A stretch of 64,000 nucleotides of DNA from assembly GCF_022662105.1 (NCBI RefSeq), contig NZ_JAKMCP010000009.1:1-64000 (forward strand), in the 5' to 3' direction. The DNA is from Aestuariivivens sediminis (GTDB taxonomy: Bacteria > Bacteroidota > Bacteroidia > Flavobacteriales > Flavobacteriaceae). The notes under the pieces were generated by a model. The model was not told the DNA's origin and made no database searches. It saw only the letters and a program-made list of their open reading frames with translations. The position numbers and the translations under genes were made by a program. The stretch's first letter is position 1, and each line of letters begins with the position of its first letter. Of the stretch, positions 18,458 to 29,013 are shown piece by piece.

Positions 18458-19262
18458 TATAGTTTTTTATCGCTGAGCGAACACTTCCGTATTGATCCAA
18501 TAATTTTTGGGCACTTTGTTCTGAAACGTGTAATTCCATCATCAGCATTTTAACCCCTCGGTCCACAAGCTTATTGTTACTGAGTTGCATGTCTACCATT
18601 TTGTTGCCTTTAATATGACCCAACTGAATCATGGTAGTGGTAGTAATCATGTTCAAGACCAATTTCTGAGCCGTACCCGCTTTCATTCTGGAACTTCCGG
18701 TTACAAATTCCGGTCCGACAATGACCTCAACAGGATATTGTGCGGTTTGGGACAAGGGACTGTTATGATTACAGGTGATACAACCAGTAGTAATGTTATT
18801 TTCATTGCAGCGTTGCAGCGCTCCTATAACGTAAGGGGTGGTCCCTGAGGCGGCAATTCCCACTACAACATCCTTGCTTGAAATATTAAGGGCGTTCAGG
18901 TCTTCCCAACCCTGTGTCGTGGAATCTTCTGCAAATTCTACGGCATTCCGTATAGCGATATCTCCACCGGCAATTAATCCAATAACCAAATCCGGAGACA
19001 CCCCATAGGTTGGGGGGCATTCTGAAGCATCCAAAATACCTAATCGGCCACTGGTGCCTGCACCTAAGTAAAATAAACGTCCTCCAATTTTTAAATGGTC
19101 GACCACTTGTTTAACTAATGCTTCAATTTGAGGAAGCGCTTTTTCAACAGCTAATGGAACAGTTTTGTCTTCCGTATTGATATGTTGCAGTAATTCTGCT
19201 ATCCCCATCTTTTCCAGATGGTTGTAATTGGAATCCTGCTCTGTTGTCTTAATAAAATCCAT
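18444..19262 (-). CDS. murQ: N-acetylmuramic acid 6-phosphate etherase
   Basis: The 272-residue product has the SIS-domain sugar-isomerase fold and the MurQ landmarks: RLFYLGAGTSGRLGILDASECPPTYG, VVGIAASGTTPYVIGAL, and GPEFVTGSSRMKAGTAQKLVLNMITT. MurQ cleaves the lactyl ether of MurNAc-6-P to GlcNAc-6-P and lactate in cell-wall recycling. Length is close to the family's usual ~300. No amgK/murU or permease gene is adjacent. Confidence 0.95.
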   Translation of the reverse strand: MDFIKTTEQDSNYNHLEKMGIAELLQHINTEDKTVPLAVEKALPQIEALVKQVVDHLKIGGRLFYLGAGTSGRLGILDASECPPTYGVSPDLVIGLIAGGDIAIRNAVEFAEDSTTQGWEDLNALNISSKDVVVGIAASGTTPYVIGALQRCNENNITTGCITCNHNSPLSQTAQYPVEVIVGPEFVTGSSRMKAGTAQKLVLNMITTTTMIQLGHIKGNKMVDMQLSNNKLVDRGVKMLMMELHVSEQSAQKLLDQYGSVRSAIKNYNAKA

Positions 19263-19309
19263 AGGTCAAAAATATACATTTTATGAATACCAGCTATAGT
19301 GGACCTGTG

Positions 19310-20125
19310 TTATTCTACCGTATAGCTGAAAATCGAAACTTCTGAGGCCCTAAAATATCCCAAGGGGTAATGAGACGGATTGGCTTCGTTGATGCAGTTG
19401 CCCCTCACTGTTGCAGGTTGCACTTCAAATGGATCGGCGGTTTCTTCATCGGTTTGTTGAAGTAAGATGTTCATATAGTCATAAAAGCGTTGTGTTATGC
19501 CATAGTTTCTGATCTCTAAAATAGCATTCGGGTTTAAGTTTTCATCGGAATGGAATGCAAAAATTTGATTGCCATCCGTGAATTCATCGTCATAGACTTC
19601 CAGGCTTTGAATGTTGGTTTCGGTATTGATGAATTCAAACAGATAGTAATTTTCGATATCGGCGGGATCGGTATAATAGGCTTTAATTTCGGTTTCATCA
19701 CCACTAAAACCACCACCATTATTTTGTTCCACAAATTCAATGGCGCTCACAGGCATTAATTGGGTTGTTGCGGTATAGACCTCGTTATTATAGATTACCG
19801 TCAAGTGATAAATGCCGTTAATTTCCGGGATAAAGGCATCATTGATGTACCTGCCGGTTTCATTTTCTTCTATAAAATTAAAGGTATTATCAAAGGCATC
19901 AGACACAAAAACGGTTGCACCGGATGCCGGCGGAATGTCATCGTTAAAAAATGGAGCGGTTAGCGAAAGTGTGATGCGTTGATAATTTCCAGTAGTGCCT
20001 TTTATCCAATTTAAGGGTGCATCAATGACCAATCTCGGTTCTGCAGTCTGTAACTCCACATCAATAACATCCTCACAGGACATCAGGCTTAGGCTTAATA
20101 TTAAAATGTATAAGAGGTGTTTCAT
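19310..20125 (-). CDS. DUF4249 lipoprotein, partner of TonB receptor
   Basis: The 271-residue protein has a lipoprotein signal (LILSLSLMSC, Cys at ~17) and the DUF4249 opening CEDVIDVELQTAEPRLVIDAPLNW. Beta-rich body follows. DUF4249 proteins are typically encoded right after a TonB-dependent receptor and are assumed to be its surface lipoprotein partner, analogous to SusD. Here it starts 3 bp after the receptor stop. Substrate is unknown. Confidence 0.88.
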   Translation of the reverse strand: MKHLLYILILSLSLMSCEDVIDVELQTAEPRLVIDAPLNWIKGTTGNYQRITLSLTAPFFNDDIPPASGATVFVSDAFDNTFNFIEENETGRYINDAFIPEINGIYHLTVIYNNEVYTATTQLMPVSAIEFVEQNNGGGFSGDETEIKAYYTDPADIENYYLFEFINTETNIQSLEVYDDEFTDGNQIFAFHSDENLNPNAILEIRNYGITQRFYDYMNILLQQTDEETADPFEVQPATVRGNCINEANPSHYPLGYFRASEVSIFSYTVE

Positions 20126-20128
20126 AAC

Positions 20129-22504
20129 CTAAAACTTAAAATTATAAGATATCGACGGGACAATCCCAAATATGGATAATCGCAAGGCTTCATTCATGCC
20201 ACTATCTTGATTTCGTCTAAATGAAATTGAAGCGGCATTACGTCTGTTATAAATATTATAAAGGCTAAAAACCCAATAATTTTGCCATCTTTTCGATTTA
20301 TTTTTTTTTGGTGCGTAGGTGGCCGACAGATCCAGGCGGTGATAGGAAGGCAATTGACTCGTGTTTCTGCCCCCATAGTTGGGAATGGTGACTCCATTGA
20401 ATTGGTACTGCCCATTTGGAAAGGTTGCGGGTTGTCCGGTCTGGAATAAAAAATTGGAGCTTAATTTCCATTTGTCACTAAGTTCCAGGCTTCCGGTTAA
20501 GGAAATATCATGGGTCTTATCGAATGGGGATTTATACCATTCCCCATTATTAATACCGGTTTCCCGGGGTGTCCTGCCTTTAGTTTGCTGTTCGGATTTG
20601 GAAAGGGTATAGGCCAACCACCCTTTAAGACGTCCTTTATTTTTGCGTATGAGTAATTCGGTACCATACGCTCTTGCTTTTCCATTTAAAACGACCTGTT
20701 CTATGGCATTGTTGGCCACTAAATCGGCACCATCAATGTAATCCATTCTATTCTTGACCTTTTTATAAAAGCTTTCCACCTCTAAAGCATAGGCGCTATT
20801 CTTAAAATTTTTAAAATACCCGACAGCGAATTGATCCAACAGCTGGGGCTTAACATATTTACCACTAGGCGTCCAAACATCAAGCGGTGTAGGGGAGTTT
20901 GTATTGGATAATAAATGGACATACTGACTCATTCTATTATAACTTGCTTTGACTGAACTTTCGGTATTGAGTTGGTAAGCGACAGAAATTCGAGGTTCGA
21001 TATTTGCGAATTTTGAAATGACATCACTCCGCTTATAGGTTCTCACGTCAACAGGTTGTGCTTTTTCATAAATTTGAAATTCTTCATTAAAGACAACGGG
21101 CAGGTCGTCCTCATAAATGTTCAATTCATTTTGTCCTAAACGATGAAACATACTCCAGCGTAAGCCGTAGGAAAGTGACAATTTATCCGATAACTTATGC
21201 TCCGCATCCACATACACGGCATTCTCAAGGGCATATTTGTCGGTGAGTTTAAACGGGTTGATGCCCGAAGTTTCAGTAGTTGGTCTAATATCGCCCGGAT
21301 TAAATTTGTAATAAATGGAATTCACGCCATATTGAAGTTTAAAGTTATTGCTGATATAGTGTTTGAAATCGTATTTTAAATTGAAATTCCTAATACCTGA
21401 AATCCAATCAAATTCAACAAAGCTGAGCTTTAAATCGTAGTCGTAGTTTGAAAATATCAAGGATAAGTTTGAAAACAGTTTATCGGAAAACAAATAATTC
21501 CATCTAAAATTGAAAACGGCATTGCCGTAGGAGTTTTCGAAGGAATCCTGAATTCTAAATACATCGCGTCCAAAATACCCGGAAAGAAAAAGGTTATGGC
21601 GATCATTGATTTTATAGCTCAGTTTGGTGTTCAGATCATAGAAATAGGCACTATTGTCTAAATCGAAAAGGGGGAAAAATAAATGGGCATAACTGGAACG
21701 CCCTCCAAACAAAAAGGAGCCTTTATCTTTTTTTAACGGCCCTTCAACAAGGAGTTTACTGGTAACCGAACCCAGGCCTCCATTCATATGAAAGGATTTG
21801 CTGTTTCCTTCCTTTTGATAAATATCCAGGACGGAAGATACCCGGCCACCGTAGCGGGATGGAATGCCTCCTTTGTACAGACGAAGGTCTTTGATGGCAT
21901 CCGGGTTAAAAACGGAAAAGAACCCGAATAAATGGGAAGAATTATAAATAATGGCCTCATCCAAAAGGATTAGGTTTTGATCTGCCGCACCTCCTCTAAC
22001 GTTAAATCCGGAACCACCCTCACCGGTAGAGGTAACTCCGGGCAGTAAGGTGATGGCCTTAACGATATCGGATTCCCCAAAAACCATGGGTATTTCCTTG
22101 ATCACAGAAGCAGATAATCTATTCACACTCATTTGAGGGGTCCTGATGTTGCGTTTATTCACGTCTTCCGTTATAATTACGGCATCCAGATTCTCTGTGA
22201 CTTCTGTCAAATTAAAATTTTTAACCAGGTCTTCAGATAAATTTATGGTTTCATAAATGGGATTGAACCCCAGGTAACTGATAATGAGTTTGTAAGGTCC
22301 TTTAGGGAGCGTAATCGAATAGAATCCGTACTCATTGGTAGTGGTTCCCGATTGAATTTCCGGCAGGATGATGTTCACCCCTATCAAGGTTTCGTTACTT
22401 CTCATTTCAGAAACAGTACCGCTTATGGTGAATTTTTCTTGAGCGTTTATGCGTAAACTATTAAAAATTAACAGGACAATAAACCAAAATGGGATTTTAG
22501 GCAT
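20129..22504 (-). CDS. TonB-dependent outer-membrane receptor with carboxypeptidase-like N-domain
   Basis: The 791-residue product has a signal peptide (…LRINAQ) and a carboxypeptidase-regulatory-like domain (FTISGTVSEMRSNETLIGVNI). A plug domain follows (SVIKEIPMVFGESDIVKAITLLPGV…GFNVRGGAADQNLILLDEAIIY), then a 22-strand barrel ending in Phe (ISYNFKF). It imports a large ligand using TonB energy. The DUF4249 partner rather than SusD suggests a non-SUS uptake pair. The gene is first in its operon. Confidence 0.93.
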   Translation of the reverse strand: MPKIPFWFIVLLIFNSLRINAQEKFTISGTVSEMRSNETLIGVNIILPEIQSGTTTNEYGFYSITLPKGPYKLIISYLGFNPIYETINLSEDLVKNFNLTEVTENLDAVIITEDVNKRNIRTPQMSVNRLSASVIKEIPMVFGESDIVKAITLLPGVTSTGEGGSGFNVRGGAADQNLILLDEAIIYNSSHLFGFFSVFNPDAIKDLRLYKGGIPSRYGGRVSSVLDIYQKEGNSKSFHMNGGLGSVTSKLLVEGPLKKDKGSFLFGGRSSYAHLFFPLFDLDNSAYFYDLNTKLSYKINDRHNLFLSGYFGRDVFRIQDSFENSYGNAVFNFRWNYLFSDKLFSNLSLIFSNYDYDLKLSFVEFDWISGIRNFNLKYDFKHYISNNFKLQYGVNSIYYKFNPGDIRPTTETSGINPFKLTDKYALENAVYVDAEHKLSDKLSLSYGLRWSMFHRLGQNELNIYEDDLPVVFNEEFQIYEKAQPVDVRTYKRSDVISKFANIEPRISVAYQLNTESSVKASYNRMSQYVHLLSNTNSPTPLDVWTPSGKYVKPQLLDQFAVGYFKNFKNSAYALEVESFYKKVKNRMDYIDGADLVANNAIEQVVLNGKARAYGTELLIRKNKGRLKGWLAYTLSKSEQQTKGRTPRETGINNGEWYKSPFDKTHDISLTGSLELSDKWKLSSNFLFQTGQPATFPNGQYQFNGVTIPNYGGRNTSQLPSYHRLDLSATYAPKKNKSKRWQNYWVFSLYNIYNRRNAASISFRRNQDSGMNEALRLSIFGIVPSISYNFKF

Positions 22505-22528
22505 GAAAAGGGTTTTGTTTATAAATAT

Positions 22529-22553
22529 AAAAAAAGCCCCTAAAAAGGAGCTT
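22529..22553 (-). terminator. Terminator of icd
   Basis: On the minus strand AAGCTCC (22553-22547), a 6-nt loop and GGGGCTT (22540-22534) form a 7-bp hairpin followed by TTTTT. It lies 20 bp past the icd stop. Confidence 0.8.
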
Positions 22554-22573
22554 ATCTCACAGATTTTAATTTT

Positions 22574-24799
<2,226 letters not shown>

Positions 24800-24984
24800 T
24801 TAAAAAATAGGGTCAATGAGGTGATTACAACCAGTGCCTTTTTTGGCGTTGCGAATATACAAAAAAATGGGAGTTATTAAGGTTGATTTTTAAATGAAAA
24901 CGCAATAAAACAAGCTTATTAACAGGAATACAAAAAAACTTAGGAATCAATAGGCCATCGATAAAAAATGCTTAGTTCAGGTAA

Positions 24985-25038
24985 TAAAAAAACAAAAGCC
25001 ATATCACTGTAGAAGTTCATCTACTCTGACATGGCTTT
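24985..25038 (-). terminator. Terminator of the structured RNA
   Basis: AAAGCCAT (25038-25031) pairs with ATGGCTTT (25002-24995). An inner GTAGA/TCTAC stem adds length, and the hairpin is followed on the minus strand by TTGTTTTTTT. Confidence 0.85.
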
Positions 25039-25480
25039 CTTTGAAATAACATTCCGTGACCTATTTGGCATTGCTGCCAAATCGATTTGAATTTTCATCA
25101 AATCTTTTCAATTCAAGTGCAGTTATTTCAATGAAGCATTCGTGCAATTTTCAAAATGTATTGACGTATTACTCTAAATGCTCCAGTTTAATTGTTTTTC
25201 TTGATGCTTATTCTACAATGCACTCGTTTGCACGTTTGTATTGATTGTAAGCATTGCTCATAGTACAGTACTACTGCTTTTCTGAGCTTTCAACCACACC
25301 AGTTGCCATTTGCTTGCGCACCTGGGACTTTTTGTGATATCATGGTTCTCTGCTCACCCACGCCTACACGCGGCACATCCGAACCTCAAAAAACAACTAG
25401 TTTTAAAGAACGTTACTTTAATTTAGAATCGCGGTAAATCCATTTTTTACGTGGAACCAAAACGAGTTTGTCCAAGATTC
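24990..25480 (-). ncRNA. Unidentified structured RNA (~490 nt) between rplS and icd
   Basis: No convincing ORF occupies this stretch. On the minus strand it has a TTG-N19-TATATTAG promoter (25515-25486) and ends in a strong terminator (25038-24995 plus T-run). Stems visible by eye, as plus-strand coordinates, are: 25041-25050 with 25122-25131 (10 bp, perfect) enclosing two hairpins, 25064-25083 (8 bp, GCAA tetraloop on the minus strand) and 25084-25104 (7 bp); 25204-25210 with 25248-25254 (7 bp); GCTCA 25257-25261 with TGAGC 25282-25286; GGTTC ~25344 with GAACC ~25380; and a TGC-GCAA-GCA mini-hairpin near 25315. GNRA loops on this strand only support the direction. I found no tmRNA tag, RNase P GAAAGTCC-type core, SRP or 6S feature. 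Confidence 0.6.
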
Positions 25481-25485
25481 TTCTG

Positions 25486-25515
25486 CTAATATAGAGCAAG
25501 AATTTAAATTTGCAA
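25486..25515 (-). promoter_or_regulatory. Promoter of the structured RNA
   Basis: On the minus strand: TTG (25515-25513), 19 bp, TATATTAG (25493-25486). This fits the Bacteroidetes consensus TTG-N19-TAnnTTTG with one mismatch. Expected transcription start is near 25480. Confidence 0.65.
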
Positions 25516-25574
25516 ATTTTTCACCTTCTTAAATATCAACCAGTTATGAACCATAGTTATTAACAATAGTTAAT

Positions 25575-25606
25575 AAAAAAAGAGCCTTAATGTTAAAGGC
25601 TCTTTT
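25575..25606 (-). terminator. Terminator of rplS
   Basis: AAAAGAGCCTT (minus strand, 25606-25596) pairs with AAGGCTCTTTT (25588-25578), 11 bp, followed by more T. It lies 26 bp past the rplS stop, so the RNA below is a separate transcript. Confidence 0.88.
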
Positions 25607-25631
25607 ATCATGTGTTGAGACTAAAAATGGT

Positions 25632-25982
25632 TTAGTGTCTACGTTCTTGAATTCTTGCTTTTTTACCGGTTAATCCTCTAAAATAGAAGATTCGTGCTCT
25701 GCGCACCTTACCACGTTTGTTTACTTCAATCTTTTGTAAAGCCGGTAAATTGATTGGAAAAATACGTTCTACACCAATAGAACCGGACATTTTTCTAATT
25801 GTAAACGTTTCTGAAGCACCGGATCCTCTTCTTTGAATTACGGTTCCTCTAAAAAACTGGGTACGGGTTTTATTGCCTTCCTTTATTTCGTAATACACCG
25901 TAATCGTATCACCAGCTCCAAATTCCGGCAAGTCTTTTTTGGTTACAAACTCGTCCTGAACATATTTTACTAAAGATTCCAT
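25632..25982 (-). CDS. rplS: 50S ribosomal protein L19
   Basis: The product is 116 residues from the ATG at 25982, the normal L19 length. Signature stretches are GDTITVYYEIKEGNKTRTQFFRGTVIQRRGSG, GVERIFPINLP and the C-terminal GKVRRARIFYFRGLTGKKARI. A 13-codon in-frame extension to 26021 exists but does not match L19 proteins. It is monocistronic, with a consensus promoter at 26055-26084. Confidence 0.96.
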   Translation of the reverse strand: MESLVKYVQDEFVTKKDLPEFGAGDTITVYYEIKEGNKTRTQFFRGTVIQRRGSGASETFTIRKMSGSIGVERIFPINLPALQKIEVNKRGKVRRARIFYFRGLTGKKARIQERRH

Positions 25983-26054
25983 ATCTTTAAATTTAAGTGA
26001 TTTATTCGAAACAACATGCACGATTTTCGCCAGAGGTTAATCCGAAATTGGGTG

Positions 26055-26084
26055 CAAAAATAATTATTAATTACCAATGTACAA
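26055..26084 (-). promoter_or_regulatory. Promoter of rplS
   Basis: On the minus strand: TTG (26084-26082), exactly 19 bp, TATTTTTG (26062-26055). A perfect match to the Bacteroidetes primary sigma consensus. The implied 5' UTR to the ATG at 25982 is about 65 nt. Confidence 0.85.
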
Positions 26085-26185
26085 CACTTTGTGTCAGTTT
26101 TTTTAATTCTTTTTCAGGATCTCAAATTTATGTAATCGGCAATTTTTCGTAATTTTAAAGCGGTTAATCTAAACTTGGATTTATT

Positions 26186-26560
26186 ATGAAAAACAACATG
26201 GTAGGCTGGTTTGAGATACCAGTTGATGATATGGATCGTGCGAAACAATTTTATGAAACCGTTTTTAATGTGGAAATAGAAATCCATAACTTTGGTGGCG
26301 TATTAATGGGTTGGTTCCCCGATAGAGGGGAAGCCCATGGTGCCCAGGGCACATTAATTAAGCAGGACTCTTATATCCCCAGTAAGGAAGGGGTTCTCAT
26401 TTATTTTATGAGTGATGATGTTCAGCATGAATTGGATAAAGTGGTGGCCTCCGGGGGTGAGATTTATCAGCCCAAAACACAGATTTCACCGGAATACGGT
26501 TACATGGCTGCTTTTATTGATAGTGAGGGCAATCGCATTGCATTACACTCAAAACACTAA
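26186..26560 (+). CDS. VOC (glyoxalase/bleomycin-resistance) superfamily protein
   Basis: The 124-residue single-domain protein has the vicinal-oxygen-chelate pattern: opening VGWFEIPVDDMDRAKQFYETVFN, a central beta strand set, and closing GYMAAFIDSEGNRIALHSKH. The terminal Glu/His positions of metal ligands are partly kept (GNRIALHS). Substrate cannot be inferred. It is transcribed divergently from rplS. Confidence 0.85.
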   Translation: MKNNMVGWFEIPVDDMDRAKQFYETVFNVEIEIHNFGGVLMGWFPDRGEAHGAQGTLIKQDSYIPSKEGVLIYFMSDDVQHELDKVVASGGEIYQPKTQISPEYGYMAAFIDSEGNRIALHSKH

Positions 26561-26641
26561 ACAAGGGACTAATCTATAATTGTAATACATGATAGTAACG
26601 GTTCTCCCGGGTTCAACCTGTGGTGTTATGATCCATAGTTT

Positions 26642-26649
26642 TACTTTTG
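26642..26649 (+). promoter_or_regulatory. -7 element of trmH, close to the start codon
   Basis: TACTTTTG fits TAnnTTTG. Transcription would begin around 26655-26657, coinciding with the start codons at 26654 and 26657, so the mRNA may be leaderless. The -33 region is weak (CTGTGG near 26619). Confidence 0.5.
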
Positions 26650-26653
26650 TACT

Positions 26654-27310
26654 ATGATGGATGTTGCATTATTAAACTATTTAGAGACCTATTTAACCGA
26701 ATCACGAAAAGAAAAATTCCTGAACGTCTTATCCCAACGTACCAAGCATTTTACGGTAGCTATTGAAGATGTATACCAACTGCACAATACAAGTGCGGTT
26801 ATGCGAAGTTGTGACGTATTTGGGATACAGGAACTGCATGTTATTGAGGAGCTTAATACCAAACAGATTGACAGGGAAATTGCCATGGGCTCCCAAAAAT
26901 GGGTAGACATAAACCGTTATCGTTCGGTTAAGGATTGTTTGGCGCATTTGCGAGGACAGGGCTATCGGATTGTGGCTACCTCGCCTCATGTGACCCATGG
27001 TGAATTAAAAGATTTTGACGTTACCCAAAAATCGTGCTTTTTCTTCGGTAAGGAAACCGAAGGTCTTTCGGACGACGTGCTGAATGCCGCTGATGGTTTT
27101 ATCAGGATTCCCATGGTGGGGTTTGCGGAGAGTTTAAATATTTCTGTTTCAGTGGCCATTATTTTGCACGATACCATGACCAGGCTGAAACAAACCACAA
27201 CTGAATGGCAACTCGGTGAAGCCGAAAAATTACAAAAACGAATGGACTGGTGTAAAACAACCATTAAAAGCTATCAAAGGATTATAGATCGGTATTACGA
27301 TGCTTTATAA
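26654..27310 (+). CDS. trmH: tRNA (guanosine-18-2'-O)-methyltransferase-type SpoU protein
   Basis: The 218-residue SPOUT-fold protein has motif 1 HNTSAVMRSCDVFGIQELHVIE, motif 2 FFFGKETEGLSDDVLNAADGFIRIPM, motif 3 GFAESLNISVSVAIILHDTMTRL, and the TrmH-type C-terminal extension (MDWCKTTIKSYQRIIDRYYD). TrmH methylates the 2'-OH of G18 in tRNA. Two ATG codons in tandem (26654, 26657) are possible starts. Confidence 0.88.
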   Translation: MMDVALLNYLETYLTESRKEKFLNVLSQRTKHFTVAIEDVYQLHNTSAVMRSCDVFGIQELHVIEELNTKQIDREIAMGSQKWVDINRYRSVKDCLAHLRGQGYRIVATSPHVTHGELKDFDVTQKSCFFFGKETEGLSDDVLNAADGFIRIPMVGFAESLNISVSVAIILHDTMTRLKQTTTEWQLGEAEKLQKRMDWCKTTIKSYQRIIDRYYDAL

Positions 27311-27333
27311 AAGGGTCATGCCCTCCCTAAAAC

Positions 27334-27374
27334 ATCAAGAGGCATATGCTGCATATACCTCTTGATTGTGTTTG
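27334..27374 (+). terminator. Terminator of trmH, probably bidirectional
   Basis: ATCAAGAGG (27334-27342) pairs with CCTCTTGAT (27358-27366), with an inner ATATG/CATAT extension, followed by TGTGTTTGTTTT. It lies between the convergent trmH and cytochrome c genes and can fold on both strands. Confidence 0.75.
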
Positions 27375-27391
27375 TTTTAATGGAATTGACG

Positions 27392-28879
27392 CTACAGGCA
27401 CATCATATAAGCGGTTAAGGCGTCCTTCTCTTTTTTATTCAATTGTAATTCTAATATCAAATTGAAAAACTCTACGGTATCATCGAGGGTCGGGAGTCGA
27501 CCATCATGAAAATATGGAGGAGAATCTTTAATCCCCCTTAACGGAAATGTTTTTATAGGGCCTTCTGGTCTTCCCTTATAAAAGCGCTCTACCTTGAGAT
27601 CGTGCAAATAGTCATCCACAAAGGCCGGTCCATAGTGGCATGAGGCACACTTCGCCTTCCCTTTAAATAACCGTTCGCCCAGTAATTCCTGCTCAGTAGA
27701 TTTGCTCGGTATTAAATTACTCATGGCATCCAATTTCGGTGCAGGAGGAAAATCGAGCATAGAATTAAAATCACCCATTCTATTCGATAAGGCCCTTTGT
27801 AAACCCCTTTGCCCGATATGTTGTTACATGCCCGGGTCTCCATCGAAATACTCTTCTACTTCGGCAAAATGGTCCATGCTACGAATGGAACGTTTGGACG
27901 CCAATTGCATGGCATTGAAATTACCGCGCATCGTTGGGGTATCTACCCGCAGTCGGGCTAAATTGGGCCGGCTGTCCGGGCCCAGTTCAATGGCGCCATT
28001 GGTATGGCCGTTAACATGACACGAGAAACAGGATACTCCCGCACTGGGTTCTAAGGTCACTCTGTGCGGCGTATGGTTAAACCAGGTTGTTGGAGTTGGT
28101 GTTAATAATTCATTTAAGCCTTCCATTTGTTCCGGTGTAAGCAAGCCATCAAAAATCTCATAGTAATTGGCCAGTGTTACTTCTCGTCCTTTGGTGACGT
28201 CCCCCAGCTCCTTGTGATTGGAGAGGAACATGGGTGGCGGAAATTCCGGCAGATAGTCATCCGGGAAATCATGATCCACATCTATCCTGGCATGCTCCGG
28301 GTGCACCTCATTCCAGGTGTCCGGAAATAACATATGTGCCGTGGTTTGTAAGGGATGCGCCAAAGGTTTATACGGGAACAGATCCTTGTTTTTAATGTCG
28401 TCTGCCGAATAGGCAGATAAGGCTTCAAAGGAAGAAATGCCGCGAGGGAGTCTGGCAATGGGGCCTTTCATTATAGGCTTTCTTCCGCCGGACATCACTT
28501 TGCCTTCATACACCTCACCGTTGAAGTCGTAACGTGAATTCATATAGGTTCTAACATCGGCCATTAACTCCGGCTTCTGTTTTTTGTGGAAGGCTACCCA
28601 TTCGTCCCAGCTCATGGGTAATTCTGGTGTGGTAAAGGAGCTTTTTCCCTTTCCACCATAGCGCCATAAATCAAAAGGGGTCCGTTCTCCCTTTTTTAAA
28701 TTAGGGTAAGGCAGCAGGGAATCGATATGCCCGGCCCCCAAACCATAATCGGGTTCTTCATAATCTTCAATAACGGCACCCGGTGATTGTAAGAGATGTA
28801 ATTTGTTATTGATGATCTGGAAACTTAAAAGTAAAATGCTTCCAATGGCTATCATAAATGGAATTCGAATCTTTTTCAT
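27392..28879 (-). pseudogene. Di-haem cytochrome c (MauG/peroxidase-like), interrupted by an in-frame TAA
   Basis: Two open segments, 28879-27824 (351 residues) and 27823-27392, are in the same frame and separated only by one TAA at 27826-27824. Reading continues smoothly as EYFDGDPGM-stop-QHIGQRGLQRALSNRMGDFN. Together they would make a ~495-residue protein with an N-terminal membrane anchor/signal (IRIPFMIAIGSILLLSFQI) and two haem motifs, CFSCH in the first part and CASCH in the second. Homologues of this periplasmic family oxidise small molecules or reduce peroxide; substrate unknown. A CAA-to-TAA change would explain the stop. An ATG at 27778 could restart translation of the second half, giving a 128-residue single-haem fragment. 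A Crp-type palindrome lies 54 bp upstream. Confidence 0.8.
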
Positions 28880-28932
28880 GGGATTTTAATCATTTTGATT
28901 AGTATTCAGTGATCTTAACAAATGTAACTTTT

Positions 28933-28948
28933 TGTGAATGACATCACA
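28933..28948 (-). promoter_or_regulatory. Crp/Fnr-type palindrome upstream of the cytochrome c gene
   Basis: TGTGA-ATGACA-TCACA is a perfect TGTGA-N6-TCACA site. The palindrome extends through flanking T/A runs on both sides (TTTT…AAAA). Its centre is about 62 bp before the start codon at 28879. Confidence 0.65.
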
Positions 28949-29013
28949 AAAATTTATGGGATAAGTCAATAAAAAAAATGAGATGAAAAGTGCCACGCTA
29001 TAAGCCATAGCGT

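Noticed and set aside
25056-25244. 62-residue plus-strand frame inside the rplS-icd gap
   Set aside because: GTG start, Ser/Phe-rich random composition, and it runs across stems of the minus-strand structured RNA. No support for translation.
24990-25480. Identification of the structured RNA as tmRNA, RNase P RNA or 6S RNA
   Set aside because: No ALAA-type tag frame or tRNA-like ends, no RNase P core sequences (GAAAGTCC with ACAGAA), and no long central bubble of 6S type could be found by eye.
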